Of a DNA stretch of 16,490 bases, positions 8,471-15,256 are shown in pieces. The DNA lies in NCBI GenBank assembly GCA_964390645.1, contig CAYMLL010000167.1, forward strand, positions 1 to 16,490, written 5' to 3'. Under the pieces are notes generated by a model. It saw only the letters and a list, made by a program, of their open reading frames with translations, was not told where the DNA came from and searched no databases. Each line of letters begins with the position of its first letter. The first letter of the stretch is position 1. Made by a program: the position numbers and the translations under genes. The stretch comes from CAYMLL01 sp964390645. Its GTDB lineage: Bacteria; Planctomycetota; UBA8108.

Positions 8471-9427
8471 CTACTTTTCTTCCCGAAAGACCGACTCCGG
8501 AATTACCGCCAGCGCGATCTCCTCACCTATGCGGAAATAGCCGAGCGGCTTGTCGTTGAGGTCCGTGATCATCCAGTTGTTTCGAGAGTACGAGTTCTGC
8601 CGCCGCTTCTCGCCCGGCTTCAGCGTGTGGTAGAGAGTCGGCTGGTTGCCGTAGCTGATCCAGTAGAGCTTCACCGGTTTCCCGGACTTGTTCTCGAAGC
8701 AGACGGTCGTGTTGAGTCCATTCTGCGACCGATCGACCTCCGAGCGGTCCTCGATCGGAATGAACTGCAGCGTCTCCTCCGGTTTCTCGGGCTCCCTCTG
8801 GTCGGCAACGAAGGCGTCGAGCTTGCTGACATCGATACCGCGGTTGATCTCGAGCTTCGGCAGCGCCTTCTGAAGTCGCGCCACTCCCTCGTCGGTCACG
8901 CCGGTGCGCCAGACGTAGAGCCGCCGCAGTCGCCTGAGCTTCGTCAGATGGACGAGCGCCTTGTCGGTGATCTTCGTCGAGTAGAGGTTGAGGTATTCAA
9001 GGTCGACGAGCCCGGCGAGGTTCTCGAATCCCTTGTCGCCGACCTTCGTGCGCTCGAGGTGGAGCCGTCGCAGACTCTTCAGCTCCTTGAGATGTACGAG
9101 GCCCGCACCGGTGACCTTGGTGTCCCGGAGATTCAGCGCAACGACGCTCCCCAGCGCCGCGACGTGCTTCAGCCCGTCGTCGGCCAGATCCCGTCCGAGA
9201 AGATGGAACTCGACCTCCCACTCGTCCACGCCGCGCTCGGAGGGACGCACCTTCCCACCGGCTTTCTCGACAGCCCTCAGCAACGCGGCATTGTCGGCTC
9301 GCTTCGAGCCCTCGGCTTTCTCGGCTCCCGCGGCCGTTGCGAAGAGGAGCGGCGCGAGAAGGCCGACCGCAACCAAAAGAGCGACGGACGTTCGCATGGT
9401 TCGTGCTATCGCGCCTCGTGTTTGCAT
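8471..9427 (-). CDS. Secreted LRR protein with C-terminal VHL-beta-like domain
   Basis: This 318-residue protein has a Sec signal peptide (hydrophobic run VALLVAVGLLAPLLFATAAGA, ending near residue 35), then about five leucine-rich repeats (about 75-195) of the form L-x-x-L-x-L-x-x-T-x-[VI]-[TG]-D. These end in ALPKLEINRG, as in planctomycete LRR proteins. The C-terminus (about 236-310, bases 8498-8740) aligns without gaps to human VHL residues 76-121. F244, N246, S248, W256, Y266, P271, G272, R275, R276, S279, Y280, W285 and D289 match F76, N78, S80, W88, Y98, P103, G104, R107, R108, S111, Y112, W117 and D121. N283 replaces H115. Known VHL beta domains bind peptides, in animals hydroxyproline; the ligand here is unknown. 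The start could also be ATG 9397. The LRR and signal peptide are certain, the VHL call strong. Confidence 0.85.
   Translation of the reverse strand: MQTRGAIARTMRTSVALLVAVGLLAPLLFATAAGAEKAEGSKRADNAALLRAVEKAGGKVRPSERGVDEWEVEFHLLGRDLADDGLKHVAALGSVVALNLRDTKVTGAGLVHLKELKSLRRLHLERTKVGDKGFENLAGLVDLEYLNLYSTKITDKALVHLTKLRRLRRLYVWRTGVTDEGVARLQKALPKLEINRGIDVSKLDAFVADQREPEKPEETLQFIPIEDRSEVDRSQNGLNTTVCFENKSGKPVKLYWISYGNQPTLYHTLKPGEKRRQNSYSRNNWMITDLNDKPLGYFRIGEEIALAVIPESVFREEK
8498..8740 (-). other. VHL beta-like domain region of the LRR protein
   Basis: By eye, 17 of 46 positions are identical to human VHL 76-121 with no gap. Three of the four residues I recall as lining the hydroxyproline pocket (Y98, S111, W117) are kept; the fourth, H115, is Asn. 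The human sequence was recalled from memory, not retrieved. Confidence 0.75.
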
Positions 9428-9743
9428 TTTCCGCGCGTCGCAGTGCCGGTTAACCGTTTCACTCAGGAATCTACGGTAACCCACACGGCGGCCCGGACTC
9501 AAGCTTCCAAAGGGTCCGAGTATCTTCGCCGCCGTCAGTCAGGACATTCTGCACGGCTCCGCGTCACGACATCCCGGACTCCAGGGCACGGAATACCGTC
9601 ATCCTACCGCCGCGGCGTGACTTGGGCGAATGGCCAGAATACTCGAACGCGTTGAGGGCAGCAATCCTGCGGGCGTCGCTCGCTCCTCGAATCCTCCCGT
9701 CGATTCACGACATCACCGCAGGTCCTCATGAAGATGGTGAAGC
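9428..9743. other. Intergenic stretch, no gene seen
   Basis: No coding sequence resembling a known family was found on either strand; long open frames crossing it are antisense to the LRR gene. It must hold the promoter of the LRR-DUF1501 pair on the minus strand and the left boundary of the integrase-type remnant on the plus strand. Neither a clear promoter nor a terminal inverted repeat could be identified by eye. Confidence 0.45.
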
Positions 9744-10028
9744 GTGCTGGACTGGAAGAAGCTGCTGGTATATGTGACGGGGTCGCTCGACGAGGAGCTA
9801 CTCCTCAGGAACGAGTACCCCGTCGCCGAGAATCAGATTCCACGAGCGCGGGTCAAAGGGCGTCTGAAGCTCAGCGACGGAGAGCGAAGAACACCGGCGG
9901 AGATCGGGAAGAAGCCCGGGCGTCGGGTCCTGGAGGAAGCGGCGATGATTGTCGAACCGGACACCATTCTCGTCTGGCATCGGAAGCTGGTTGCGAGAAA
10001 GTTCGACGGCTCGAGGAGCCGCAGGTAA
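9744..10028 (+). pseudogene. N-terminal remnant of integrase-type (rve) transposase
   Basis: Starting from GTG, the 94 residues include LDWKKLLVYVTGSLDEELLL, LSDGERRTPAEIGKK and PDTILVWHRKLVARKFDGS. This matches the amino-terminal helix-turn-helix part of a transposase group common in Planctomycetota, whose intact members I recall as about 350 residues with a C-terminal rve integrase core. A stop follows the basic run SRSRR, and no integrase core follows in any frame. Proline and glycine substitutions inside otherwise helical segments suggest decay. A C-terminal piece of what looks like the same protein type lies 2 kb to the right on the same strand. Family placement is from remembered sequence, not a search. 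Confidence 0.75.
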
Positions 10029-10111
10029 GCGGGTCGGCGTCTTGCCGCCATCGAGATAAGAGCGTAGATTCGATCAGGTCATAATCCAGCTCTTCCGTGT
10101 AGGCGACCGTC

Positions 10112-11257
10112 ATGAATTCGGTTCGATCTGTGACTTGCTTCCTTCTGTTGTTCTTCGACTTGTCGGCCGTATCCGTTGCCGACGACCCGTTGGCTCCGTT
10201 CCTGGTCGCTCCGGTCTTCGACAAACAACGCCTGTTCGATGATCAGCGCTATCCGAACGTGGTCGTCACGCTCGAAGGAACCGTGCTGGCCGTCTGGGGT
10301 AATTCCGGCGTCGTCGTGTGTCGAAGCGAAGATGGAGGAAAGTCGTGGGGCCGGCCAATCCCGGTGGCCCGCGCCGGGTACCACGGGGGAGGTACGGTCG
10401 TTGACGCGAATTCGGGGGACATCCTGGTCTTTGTCGAAGACCGGCAACCACCTGCTCCGCTCACTCTCTACCGTAGCCGAGACGATGGCAGATCGTGGCA
10501 ACCGCAACGCACGGTCATCGAGAAGGACGTGAACGGAAACCGTCCCTCCATGCACATGAACGAGCATGGGGTCACGTTGATACGCGGTCCCCACAAAGGG
10601 CGGCTGCTTCGCCCCTCGCGATACTACGGACCGAAAGACGGTCAGGAACACTGGCCCCTACAGTACACCAACGCCATCTACAGCGACGATGGTGGCAAGA
10701 CCTGGAAGACGAGTGGGCCTTTCCCCGAGAAGGGAACGGGCGAAGCAGCACTTGTCGAGCTCGCGGACGGACGCATTTACTACAACTCGCGCGTTCACTG
10801 GCCGAAACGACCGCGCAATCATCGTCGACGCGAGGCGTGGAGCGTCGACGGGGGTGCGTCCTGGAAGAGCTGGAGAATCGTGGATGTGCTACCTGATGGA
10901 GATCAAGGACGGTCTTACGGCTGCATGGGAGGCTTGACCCGACTGCCACTCCAAGACCGGGACATCTTGATCTTCAGCAATCTGGACACGAAGGCCTCGC
11001 ACCGCGAGCGCGTGACCGTGTGGGCGAGCTTTGACGGTGGGAAGACTTGGCCCGTCAAGCGATTGGTCGACGCGGGTCGCAGCGGCTATTCGTCACTCGC
11101 TGTCGGTCGGCCCCGCACGGCAAGCGCCGGATGGATCTACTTGCACTACGAGCACGATCCGATCAAAGGCTCCCACGTCGCCCGATTCAACCTCGCCTGG
11201 GTGCTGGGTGGCCAGCTAACCGGGGATGGTGAAGTGCCTCACCTGAAACCCGAGTAG
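10112..11257 (+). CDS. Secreted sialidase (GH33-like, BNR repeats)
   Basis: This 381-residue protein has a signal peptide (about 1-23, hydrophobic LLLFF core). Five Asp boxes (S-x-D-G-G-x-[ST]-W type) lie at about 72-79, 122-129, 191-198, 244-251 and 306-313, indicating a six-bladed propeller. Catalytic candidates are all visible: R46 in R-Y-P (the FRIP-like motif), E211 in GTGEAALVELADG, R227 in YYNSR, R298 or R300 in the segment before the last Asp box, and Y326 in GYSSLAV. The expected reaction is release of terminal sialic acid or a related nonulosonate outside the cell. Length is typical for a bare catalytic domain with no carbohydrate-binding module. No sialic acid transport or lyase gene is in the window. 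It is the only intact plus-strand gene, sitting between transposase remnants, and may have arrived by transfer. A related exo-glycosidase with the same fold remains possible. Confidence 0.85.
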   Translation: MNSVRSVTCFLLLFFDLSAVSVADDPLAPFLVAPVFDKQRLFDDQRYPNVVVTLEGTVLAVWGNSGVVVCRSEDGGKSWGRPIPVARAGYHGGGTVVDANSGDILVFVEDRQPPAPLTLYRSRDDGRSWQPQRTVIEKDVNGNRPSMHMNEHGVTLIRGPHKGRLLRPSRYYGPKDGQEHWPLQYTNAIYSDDGGKTWKTSGPFPEKGTGEAALVELADGRIYYNSRVHWPKRPRNHRRREAWSVDGGASWKSWRIVDVLPDGDQGRSYGCMGGLTRLPLQDRDILIFSNLDTKASHRERVTVWASFDGGKTWPVKRLVDAGRSGYSSLAVGRPRTASAGWIYLHYEHDPIKGSHVARFNLAWVLGGQLTGDGEVPHLKPE

Positions 11258-11317
11258 CCGGCGGGTACGCGGAGTCAGTCATGAGGGCTGGTCAACCCGG
11301 GTACCACGCTCGCGTCA

Positions 11318-11848
11318 TCAACCCGACTCCCGGTATGATGAGACCGCGTCCATCGACCGCGACGTGCTTGCTTTCGCCGATCTCGCGGGAGTTCCGTCCC
11401 ATGCTTGGCCGCGGCCCACGTGCCTTCGCCAACGATCCAGGAGGCCCGTGCGGTCGACGATCAGATGGGGCGATCCACGATGTCGAGTCGCCTTCGAGGC
11501 GACGCAGGGCGACCGAGATCGCCTTGACAGGGTGCCGTGATCCGGAACGGGAGGGTGATCGAGACCCGGCATGCCGGGCAGTGATCCGACGAGGCCTCCA
11601 GCTTGTCGAAGTGGCATCCCGAACACGGTCCTCAGCGTGAGCGACGTATCGATCGCGACGGTCGAGCAGAGTCGTGCTCCGTCTCACGCTCCGGTTGACT
11701 TCGAGATCCGGCTCGCGGCCGCCTCCTCGCTGAACCGGATCGTCACGTCGCCTCGCGAGCGTGGCCCCCTCTCGTACTCACGCCACTTCCTGACGCGATA
11801 CCCGGTCTTGTCCGCCGGGTGGACGACACTCGATTTCACCGCAGGCAT
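11318..11848 (-). pseudogene. Decayed IS5-type transposase, copy A
   Basis: Read from ATG 11848 (MPAVKSSVVHPADKTGYRVR), the frame meets an in-frame TGA at 11686-11684 after I-S-K-S-T-G-A. It then continues in the same frame with VFGMPLRQAGGLVGSL, PVPDHGTLSRRSR and HLIVDRTG, the IS5-type core around its first catalytic Asp. After about 11440 the homology shifts to another frame (ESKHVAVDGRGLIIPG), so there is at least one nonsense change and one frameshift. Aligned with copies B and C, the TGA replaces an Arg codon. The leader upstream of the ATG, to about 11925, also resembles copy B. The region 11258-11317 shows nothing else. It is certainly non-functional as a transposase. Confidence 0.8.
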
Positions 11849-12008
11849 GCACTCGGCTCCTCGGAAACGGACCGCAGAGCTCGGAGGATACCGGATTCCC
11901 GCCCGGGGCGAATCATGCGCCATCGCCCCACGGAGACGCGAATTCGAGGCGTTGGACGGTGACCGAGAACGACGCGCAACCGGGCCCTGTTGCGAGCGGT
12001 CGAATACG

Positions 12009-12020
12009 TTGACCCTACGG
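12009..12020 (+). repeat. Direct repeat TTGACCCTACGG, left copy
   Basis: This 12-base word is repeated exactly at 12135-12146. The pair brackets the C-terminal transposase remnant: the left copy sits where recognisable homology begins, the right copy six bases after its stop codon. Confidence 0.6.
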
Positions 12021-12129
12021 AAACGTCATCCCGTCTCCCGTGTCAGAAAATCGGGACAAGGCCGGCCCCATTCATCGCGGTGAGCGGCTCGGCGGGCCGC
12101 TGAAATACTACAACCGCGAGACCGGATGA
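12013..12129 (+). pseudogene. C-terminal remnant of integrase-type transposase
   Basis: The plus-strand frame ending at TGA 12127-12129 reads YGNVIPSPVSEN, then AGPIHRGERLGGPLKYYNR and a stop. The R-E-R-L-G-G-L-L-K-Y-Y-x-R-E-A-A ending is characteristic of the rve-type transposase whose amino terminus lies at 9744-10028. A stop (TGA 12010-12012) precedes the fragment in frame, so it cannot be expressed as part of a longer protein. About 230 residues of the middle, including the catalytic core, are missing. The two ends now enclose the sialidase gene and IS5 copy A. Confidence 0.6.
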
Positions 12130-12134
12130 GTTTC

Positions 12135-12146
12135 TTGACCCTACGG
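12135..12146 (+). repeat. Direct repeat TTGACCCTACGG, right copy
   Basis: Exact copy of 12009-12020, 126 bases downstream. It could be a duplication made when the fragment was inserted or rearranged, or an internal repeat of the original element's 3' end. Confidence 0.6.
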
Positions 12147-12173
12147 GGTTTCCGACCGATCCGTTGTTGACGA

Positions 12174-13481
12174 TCAGGGCATGCAGGTTGCGGCCATGAC
12201 CGCACAGTCCAGCGGATCGTCCGTCGGATCGGGACCGCAGTCGCCGGGCGCGTAACCCGTCATCGACGGCGACGGCGTGACCGGGGCGGAGCCTCCTGTG
12301 AACAGATAGCTGAACGTGATCACGGCGTCACTGATGACCAGTTGACCGTTGTCGTCCGTATCCGCCGCGTCCGCGCACCCCGGCGACGGGCCGCCGGTGA
12401 ACAGGAAGTTGAGCGTCACCACACCGTCGGTCAGATCGATCACGCTACTCGAGTTCGAGTCGCCGCGGACGAAGCCGCTGACGTCATCACAGGCATCGCC
12501 GATGCCGTTGTCATCGCCGTCGATTTGGTCCGGGTTGGCGATCGCCGGGCAGTTGTCGCAAGCATCGGGGATGCCGTCAGTATCCGTGTCGATGCTGTCG
12601 TCGCCGCTGGAGCAGATGTCGCACTCGTCGCCGACGCCGTCGCCGTCGCCGTCCGCTTGGCCAGAGTTCGCGTTGGCGGGGCAGTTGTCGCGAGCATCGG
12701 GAACGCCGTCGGCGTCCGTGTCGACGCCGTCGACGCCGGCAGTTGCAACCTCGAAGTGAGCCCGGATCCGGTCGCCCGAAAGAGCGGTGTCGTAGACCGC
12801 GAACTCGTCGATCGACCCGCCCAGGAATCGAGTGTTCTGCCAGGCGCCGACCTGCGCAGGTACGTTGAACCGCACCGGCTGCGGAGAACTGAAGTCGGGC
12901 GGAACGACGTCGACCTCCTCACCGTTGACGTACGTCCGCACCATGGCTTCCTCTCGGTCGTAGACGGAGGCCAGGTGGACCCACTCGTTGAAGGGCACGG
13001 TATTCGGCGCGGTGTTGTGGTTGTTGGGTCCACCGCCGTTGAGTGCGAACTCGACGGTCGCGTTGTTCTTGATGTTGTAGTGCAGCCATCCCGGCTGCCA
13101 GTCGTCCGGCGAGAAAACCGATGTGCAACAGCCGGCAGCCAGGAAGCTCAGGTTGACCCAAACCTCGATCGTCATCTGATCCATCTCGAACCCCAGAGGG
13201 TTCATCTGCAGGTAGCCCGACGCGCCATCGAGAAGAATGGCCTGGCCCAAACCCTCGGTGGCGCTCGGCTGCTCGAACTCGATGCCGCCGAAGTATTCGC
13301 CTTCGTTGTCGTTTCCCGATGCGTCCTCCGCCTGTCCGAGGTCACCCTCTTCGAAGCGGTAGTAGACCACCGGATCATCGGACAAGACTTCATCTTCGTA
13401 GCCGTCGCCAGCCGGTAGAGACGTGACGGTCAGCGCGAGGAGCGCCATCAGCGCAACGGAGGAAGAGAGCGCGTACTGCAT
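12174..13481 (-). CDS. Secreted LamG / thrombospondin-3 / dockerin-like protein
   Basis: This 435-residue protein has a Sec signal peptide (about 1-24). A LamG/concanavalin-type domain spans about 32-245 (P-V-V-Y-Y-R-F-E-E near 37-45, ILLDGASGYLQM, MTIEVWVN, WVHLASVYD, GGSIDEFAVYDTALS). Two thrombospondin type 3 calcium repeats follow (about 252-332, with D-T-D-A-D-G-V-P-D and C-D-N-C-P). A dockerin-like module ends it (about 337-426, with FVRGDSNSSS, NFLFTGG, ISDAVITFSYLFTGG and CGPDPTDDPLDC). It is probably a calcium-stabilised extracellular carbohydrate- or matrix-binding protein; no catalytic domain is seen. ATG 13481 is chosen because AAAGGA lies eight bases upstream and the signal peptide follows. 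The frame is open further upstream only because it continues into the remnant of IS5 copy B. Its final module is the same type as in the RHS and 133-residue proteins. Confidence 0.88.
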   Translation of the reverse strand: MQYALSSSVALMALLALTVTSLPAGDGYEDEVLSDDPVVYYRFEEGDLGQAEDASGNDNEGEYFGGIEFEQPSATEGLGQAILLDGASGYLQMNPLGFEMDQMTIEVWVNLSFLAAGCCTSVFSPDDWQPGWLHYNIKNNATVEFALNGGGPNNHNTAPNTVPFNEWVHLASVYDREEAMVRTYVNGEEVDVVPPDFSSPQPVRFNVPAQVGAWQNTRFLGGSIDEFAVYDTALSGDRIRAHFEVATAGVDGVDTDADGVPDARDNCPANANSGQADGDGDGVGDECDICSSGDDSIDTDTDGIPDACDNCPAIANPDQIDGDDNGIGDACDDVSGFVRGDSNSSSVIDLTDGVVTLNFLFTGGPSPGCADAADTDDNGQLVISDAVITFSYLFTGGSAPVTPSPSMTGYAPGDCGPDPTDDPLDCAVMAATCMP

Positions 13482-13489
13482 CGCCGGTT

Positions 13490-13495
13490 TCCTTT
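13490..13495 (-). promoter_or_regulatory. Ribosome binding site of the LamG gene
   Basis: AAAGGA on the minus strand is eight bases before ATG 13481. It fixes the start inside a frame that is open further upstream into the transposase remnant. Confidence 0.6.
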
Positions 13496-13559
13496 CATCT
13501 GTCGCAGGGAGGGAATCACCTCGCCCGGCTGCGGTCATCGTAACCGGACACGAGGAACC

Positions 13560-13997
13560 GTGAAACCGCTTGCTTCGCCAGGGACTGTGCATGCCTGTGC
13601 TGTCGACGATCAGGTGGATCGGTCCACCGGGCCGGGTCGGCCTCGCCAGGACGTCGAGCGCCCGAGCTCGTCACGACAGCGTGCTGTGATCCGTAACCGG
13701 CGGGTAATCGAAGCCCGGGATACCGAGCAGCGATCCGACGAATCCCTCGGCCTGGCGCAGCGGCAGGCCGAATACGGCCCTGAGCCTCAGCCCGGTCTCG
13801 ATCGCGAGGTCCGATCGGAGTCGTGGTCCTCCCCGCGCTCCGATGGATCTCGAGATCCAGTTCGCGGTCGCCTCCTCGCTGAACCGGATCGTCACATCTC
13901 CTCGCAGGCGTAGCCCTTGCTCGTACTGACGCCAGTTCCTGACGCGGTACCCGGTCTTGTTTGCCGGGTGGACGAGACTCGACTTCACAGCGGGCAT
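13560..13997 (-). pseudogene. Decayed IS5-type transposase, copy B
   Basis: From ATG 13997 the frame reads MPAVKSSLVHPANKTGYRVR, then GDVTIRFSEEATANWISRS, SDLAIETGLRLRAVFGLPL and DHSTLS, where TGA (13673-13671) replaces the Arg codon of the L-S-R-R motif. The same frame continues with RARALDVLARPTRPGGPIHL and IVDSTG, containing the first catalytic Asp, and homology ends near 13560. The rest of the DDE core is gone. Across the first 53 residues it is roughly three quarters identical to copy A by eye. The upstream leader shared with copy A, including GGGCGAATCATGC, extends to about 14075. Its frame runs without a further stop into the LamG gene. Confidence 0.82.
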
Positions 13998-14115
13998 GCG
14001 CTCGGTTCCTCACGAACGGTTCGCAAAGTCCGAACGATACGGCACTTCGGTCGGGGGCGAATCATGCACGAATGCCCGCGCATGCGCCGCCACGCCCTTG
14101 CGGGTCCAGCCGAGC

Positions 14116-14631
14116 TCAGGGTTCGGCCCTTCCGTCGACGCGTCTGGAGATCGGCTCCGAGGAAAAGACCACCCGGTCGTTTTCGAGAACCGTCATCGTC
14201 CACTTCCACGTGTCCCGATCGATTCGTTGATGAGCGGTTTCAACCCGCAGATCTGCGGAAAGAGCACCCTTGCCCCGGAAGGTCCGTGTGGCCGGATCAT
14301 AATGCTCCTCGGCAACCTTCACGGGCCCGTCCTCTTCCTTGTGCCGCAAGAGGAAAACACACCTGCTTGCATCGTATTCCCGGCCGCCGACGGATATCAC
14401 CTCCACGGGCTCGACTTGCCGTTCCCTGAACCGGGTTGATTTGCCTTTTTCCTTCCAGCGAACCCCCGGTTCCAATCGGACGTTCCAGGATTGACCGTCA
14501 GCCGGCCGATGCTGTCCCGTGGTTTCCCGTTGCCCCGATCCGGCGGCCAGGACCTCTTCCACCTGCTTCGACGTCAGTTTCCGCGGCCCTGCCGTCCCAC
14601 ATCCCACCACCGCCGTCACCGCGAGGAGCAA
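14116..14631 (-). CDS. Putative lipoprotein of unknown function, start disturbed
   Basis: This hypothetical protein of about 171 residues begins with a hydrophobic run ending in the lipobox-like A-V-V-G-C, as in lipid-anchored exported proteins. The rest is hydrophilic, with W-N-V-R-L-E-P-G-V-R-W-K, C-V-F-L-L-R-H-K and W-K-W-T-M-T-V-L-E-N, and matches no family I recognise. The only in-frame start after the last upstream stop is TTG 14631, leaving no basic residues before the hydrophobic core. A well-placed GGAGG (14647-14651) is eight bases before ATG 14638, but that ATG is in another frame. ATG 14646 is in frame but is followed by GAA CGA TGA. One lost base, or one CGG/TGG-to-TGA type change, has probably damaged the start. 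The 3' end abuts the leader of IS5 copy B. It may be a recent pseudogene, or the sequence may contain an error. Confidence 0.55.
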   Translation of the reverse strand: MLLAVTAVVGCGTAGPRKLTSKQVEEVLAAGSGQRETTGQHRPADGQSWNVRLEPGVRWKEKGKSTRFRERQVEPVEVISVGGREYDASRCVFLLRHKEEDGPVKVAEEHYDPATRTFRGKGALSADLRVETAHQRIDRDTWKWTMTVLENDRVVFSSEPISRRVDGRAEP

Positions 14632-14646
14632 TAGTCATCGTTCCAT

Positions 14647-14854
14647 CCTCCGACTCTATCCCCTGCGTCATACCCCGGCGGCCCGCGGTGGTCAGTAACC
14701 GATTCGCCCGCCAGTCTGTCGTGCGGCGTGAGCGCGGTCTTCGTCGTTAACGTCCTGGCTTGACAGACAGGAAGTCTCGGCCCCGGCGCGTTCGGGGCGC
14801 AGCGCGACCGCCAGACCCCACGCCTGAACAACCCGGGACCGGGTGAGGATCGCC
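14647..14854. other. Intergenic stretch, no gene seen
   Basis: The 208 bases between the lipoprotein gene and the IS91-like remnant contain only short open frames without recognisable similarity. No terminator hairpin with T-tract was found. The lipoprotein promoter should be here, but no clear one is visible. Confidence 0.4.
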
Positions 14855-15166
14855 TCAAAGCGGCTCGTCACTGGCGGGAGGATCCTGGTTGAACTCCTCC
14901 TCGGACTCGGACCGCACCTGCGAGCACTCCTCGTCGAGCACCGTGCCGAACATCTCCAGCTGCCGCGGCGGTGAGCGGGTCCGTCGCTCTCGCGTCCACG
15001 GCGGATCCCGTTCACCGCGTGCGCGCAGACCCTTCTCGATGACGTCGTCCTGCGCCGGCGAGCTGATCGCCGAGAGAATCCTCATCGGCTGGGCGCAACA
15101 GCCGCACAACGAAGAATCTTCGAGCCACTTCCGGGCGATCAGGCGCGCCCGGTTGGCCGGGCGCAG
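14855..15166 (-). pseudogene. C-terminal remnant of IS91-like transposase
   Basis: The frame reads RPANRARLIARKWLEDSSLC then GCCAQPMRILSAISSPAQDD and VIEKGLRARG, ending with PPRQLEMF and an acidic tail. This follows the usual C-terminus of IS91-type transposases in this group: R-A-x-W-A-R-L-I, D-P-L-x-C-P-x-C-G-x-x-M-R-I-[IL]-x-x-I, x-V-I-x-x-I-L, then Q-L-E-L-x-F and an acidic end. Only about 100 of roughly 400 residues remain; the relaxase-like catalytic part is absent, and the 90 bases before the PhyH stop show no more homology. The first cysteine pair is C-G-C-C rather than C-P-x-C-G, consistent with decay. Confidence 0.55.
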
Positions 15167-15256
15167 GCGCGCGAACAACGCAGGGCTGCACACGCAAGCC
15201 TGCTCCGGAAGAACAAGCCCTGGATTTGATACTCGTTCCGCGGTCCTGGAAGTGCG

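Noticed and set aside
7727..9655. Plus-strand open frames at 7727-8377 and 8627-9655
   Set aside because: These are antisense shadows of the DUF1501 and LRR-VHL genes with no family resemblance.
12342..13418. Plus-strand open frame of 358 codons
   Set aside because: It is antisense to the LamG/thrombospondin-3 gene, whose minus-strand frame has clear domains; the plus-strand translation is repetitive and V/D/R-rich.
13482..13592. Longer LamG start at ATG 13592
   Set aside because: That ATG lies inside the transposase I-V-D-S-T-G-M segment of IS5 copy B; the ribosome site and signal peptide place the real start at 13481.
6987..14759. Shared 12-base word TAACGTCCTGGC at 6987-6998 and 14748-14759
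   Set aside because: A few exact 12-base matches are expected by chance in a window of this size, and the surroundings show no further similarity.
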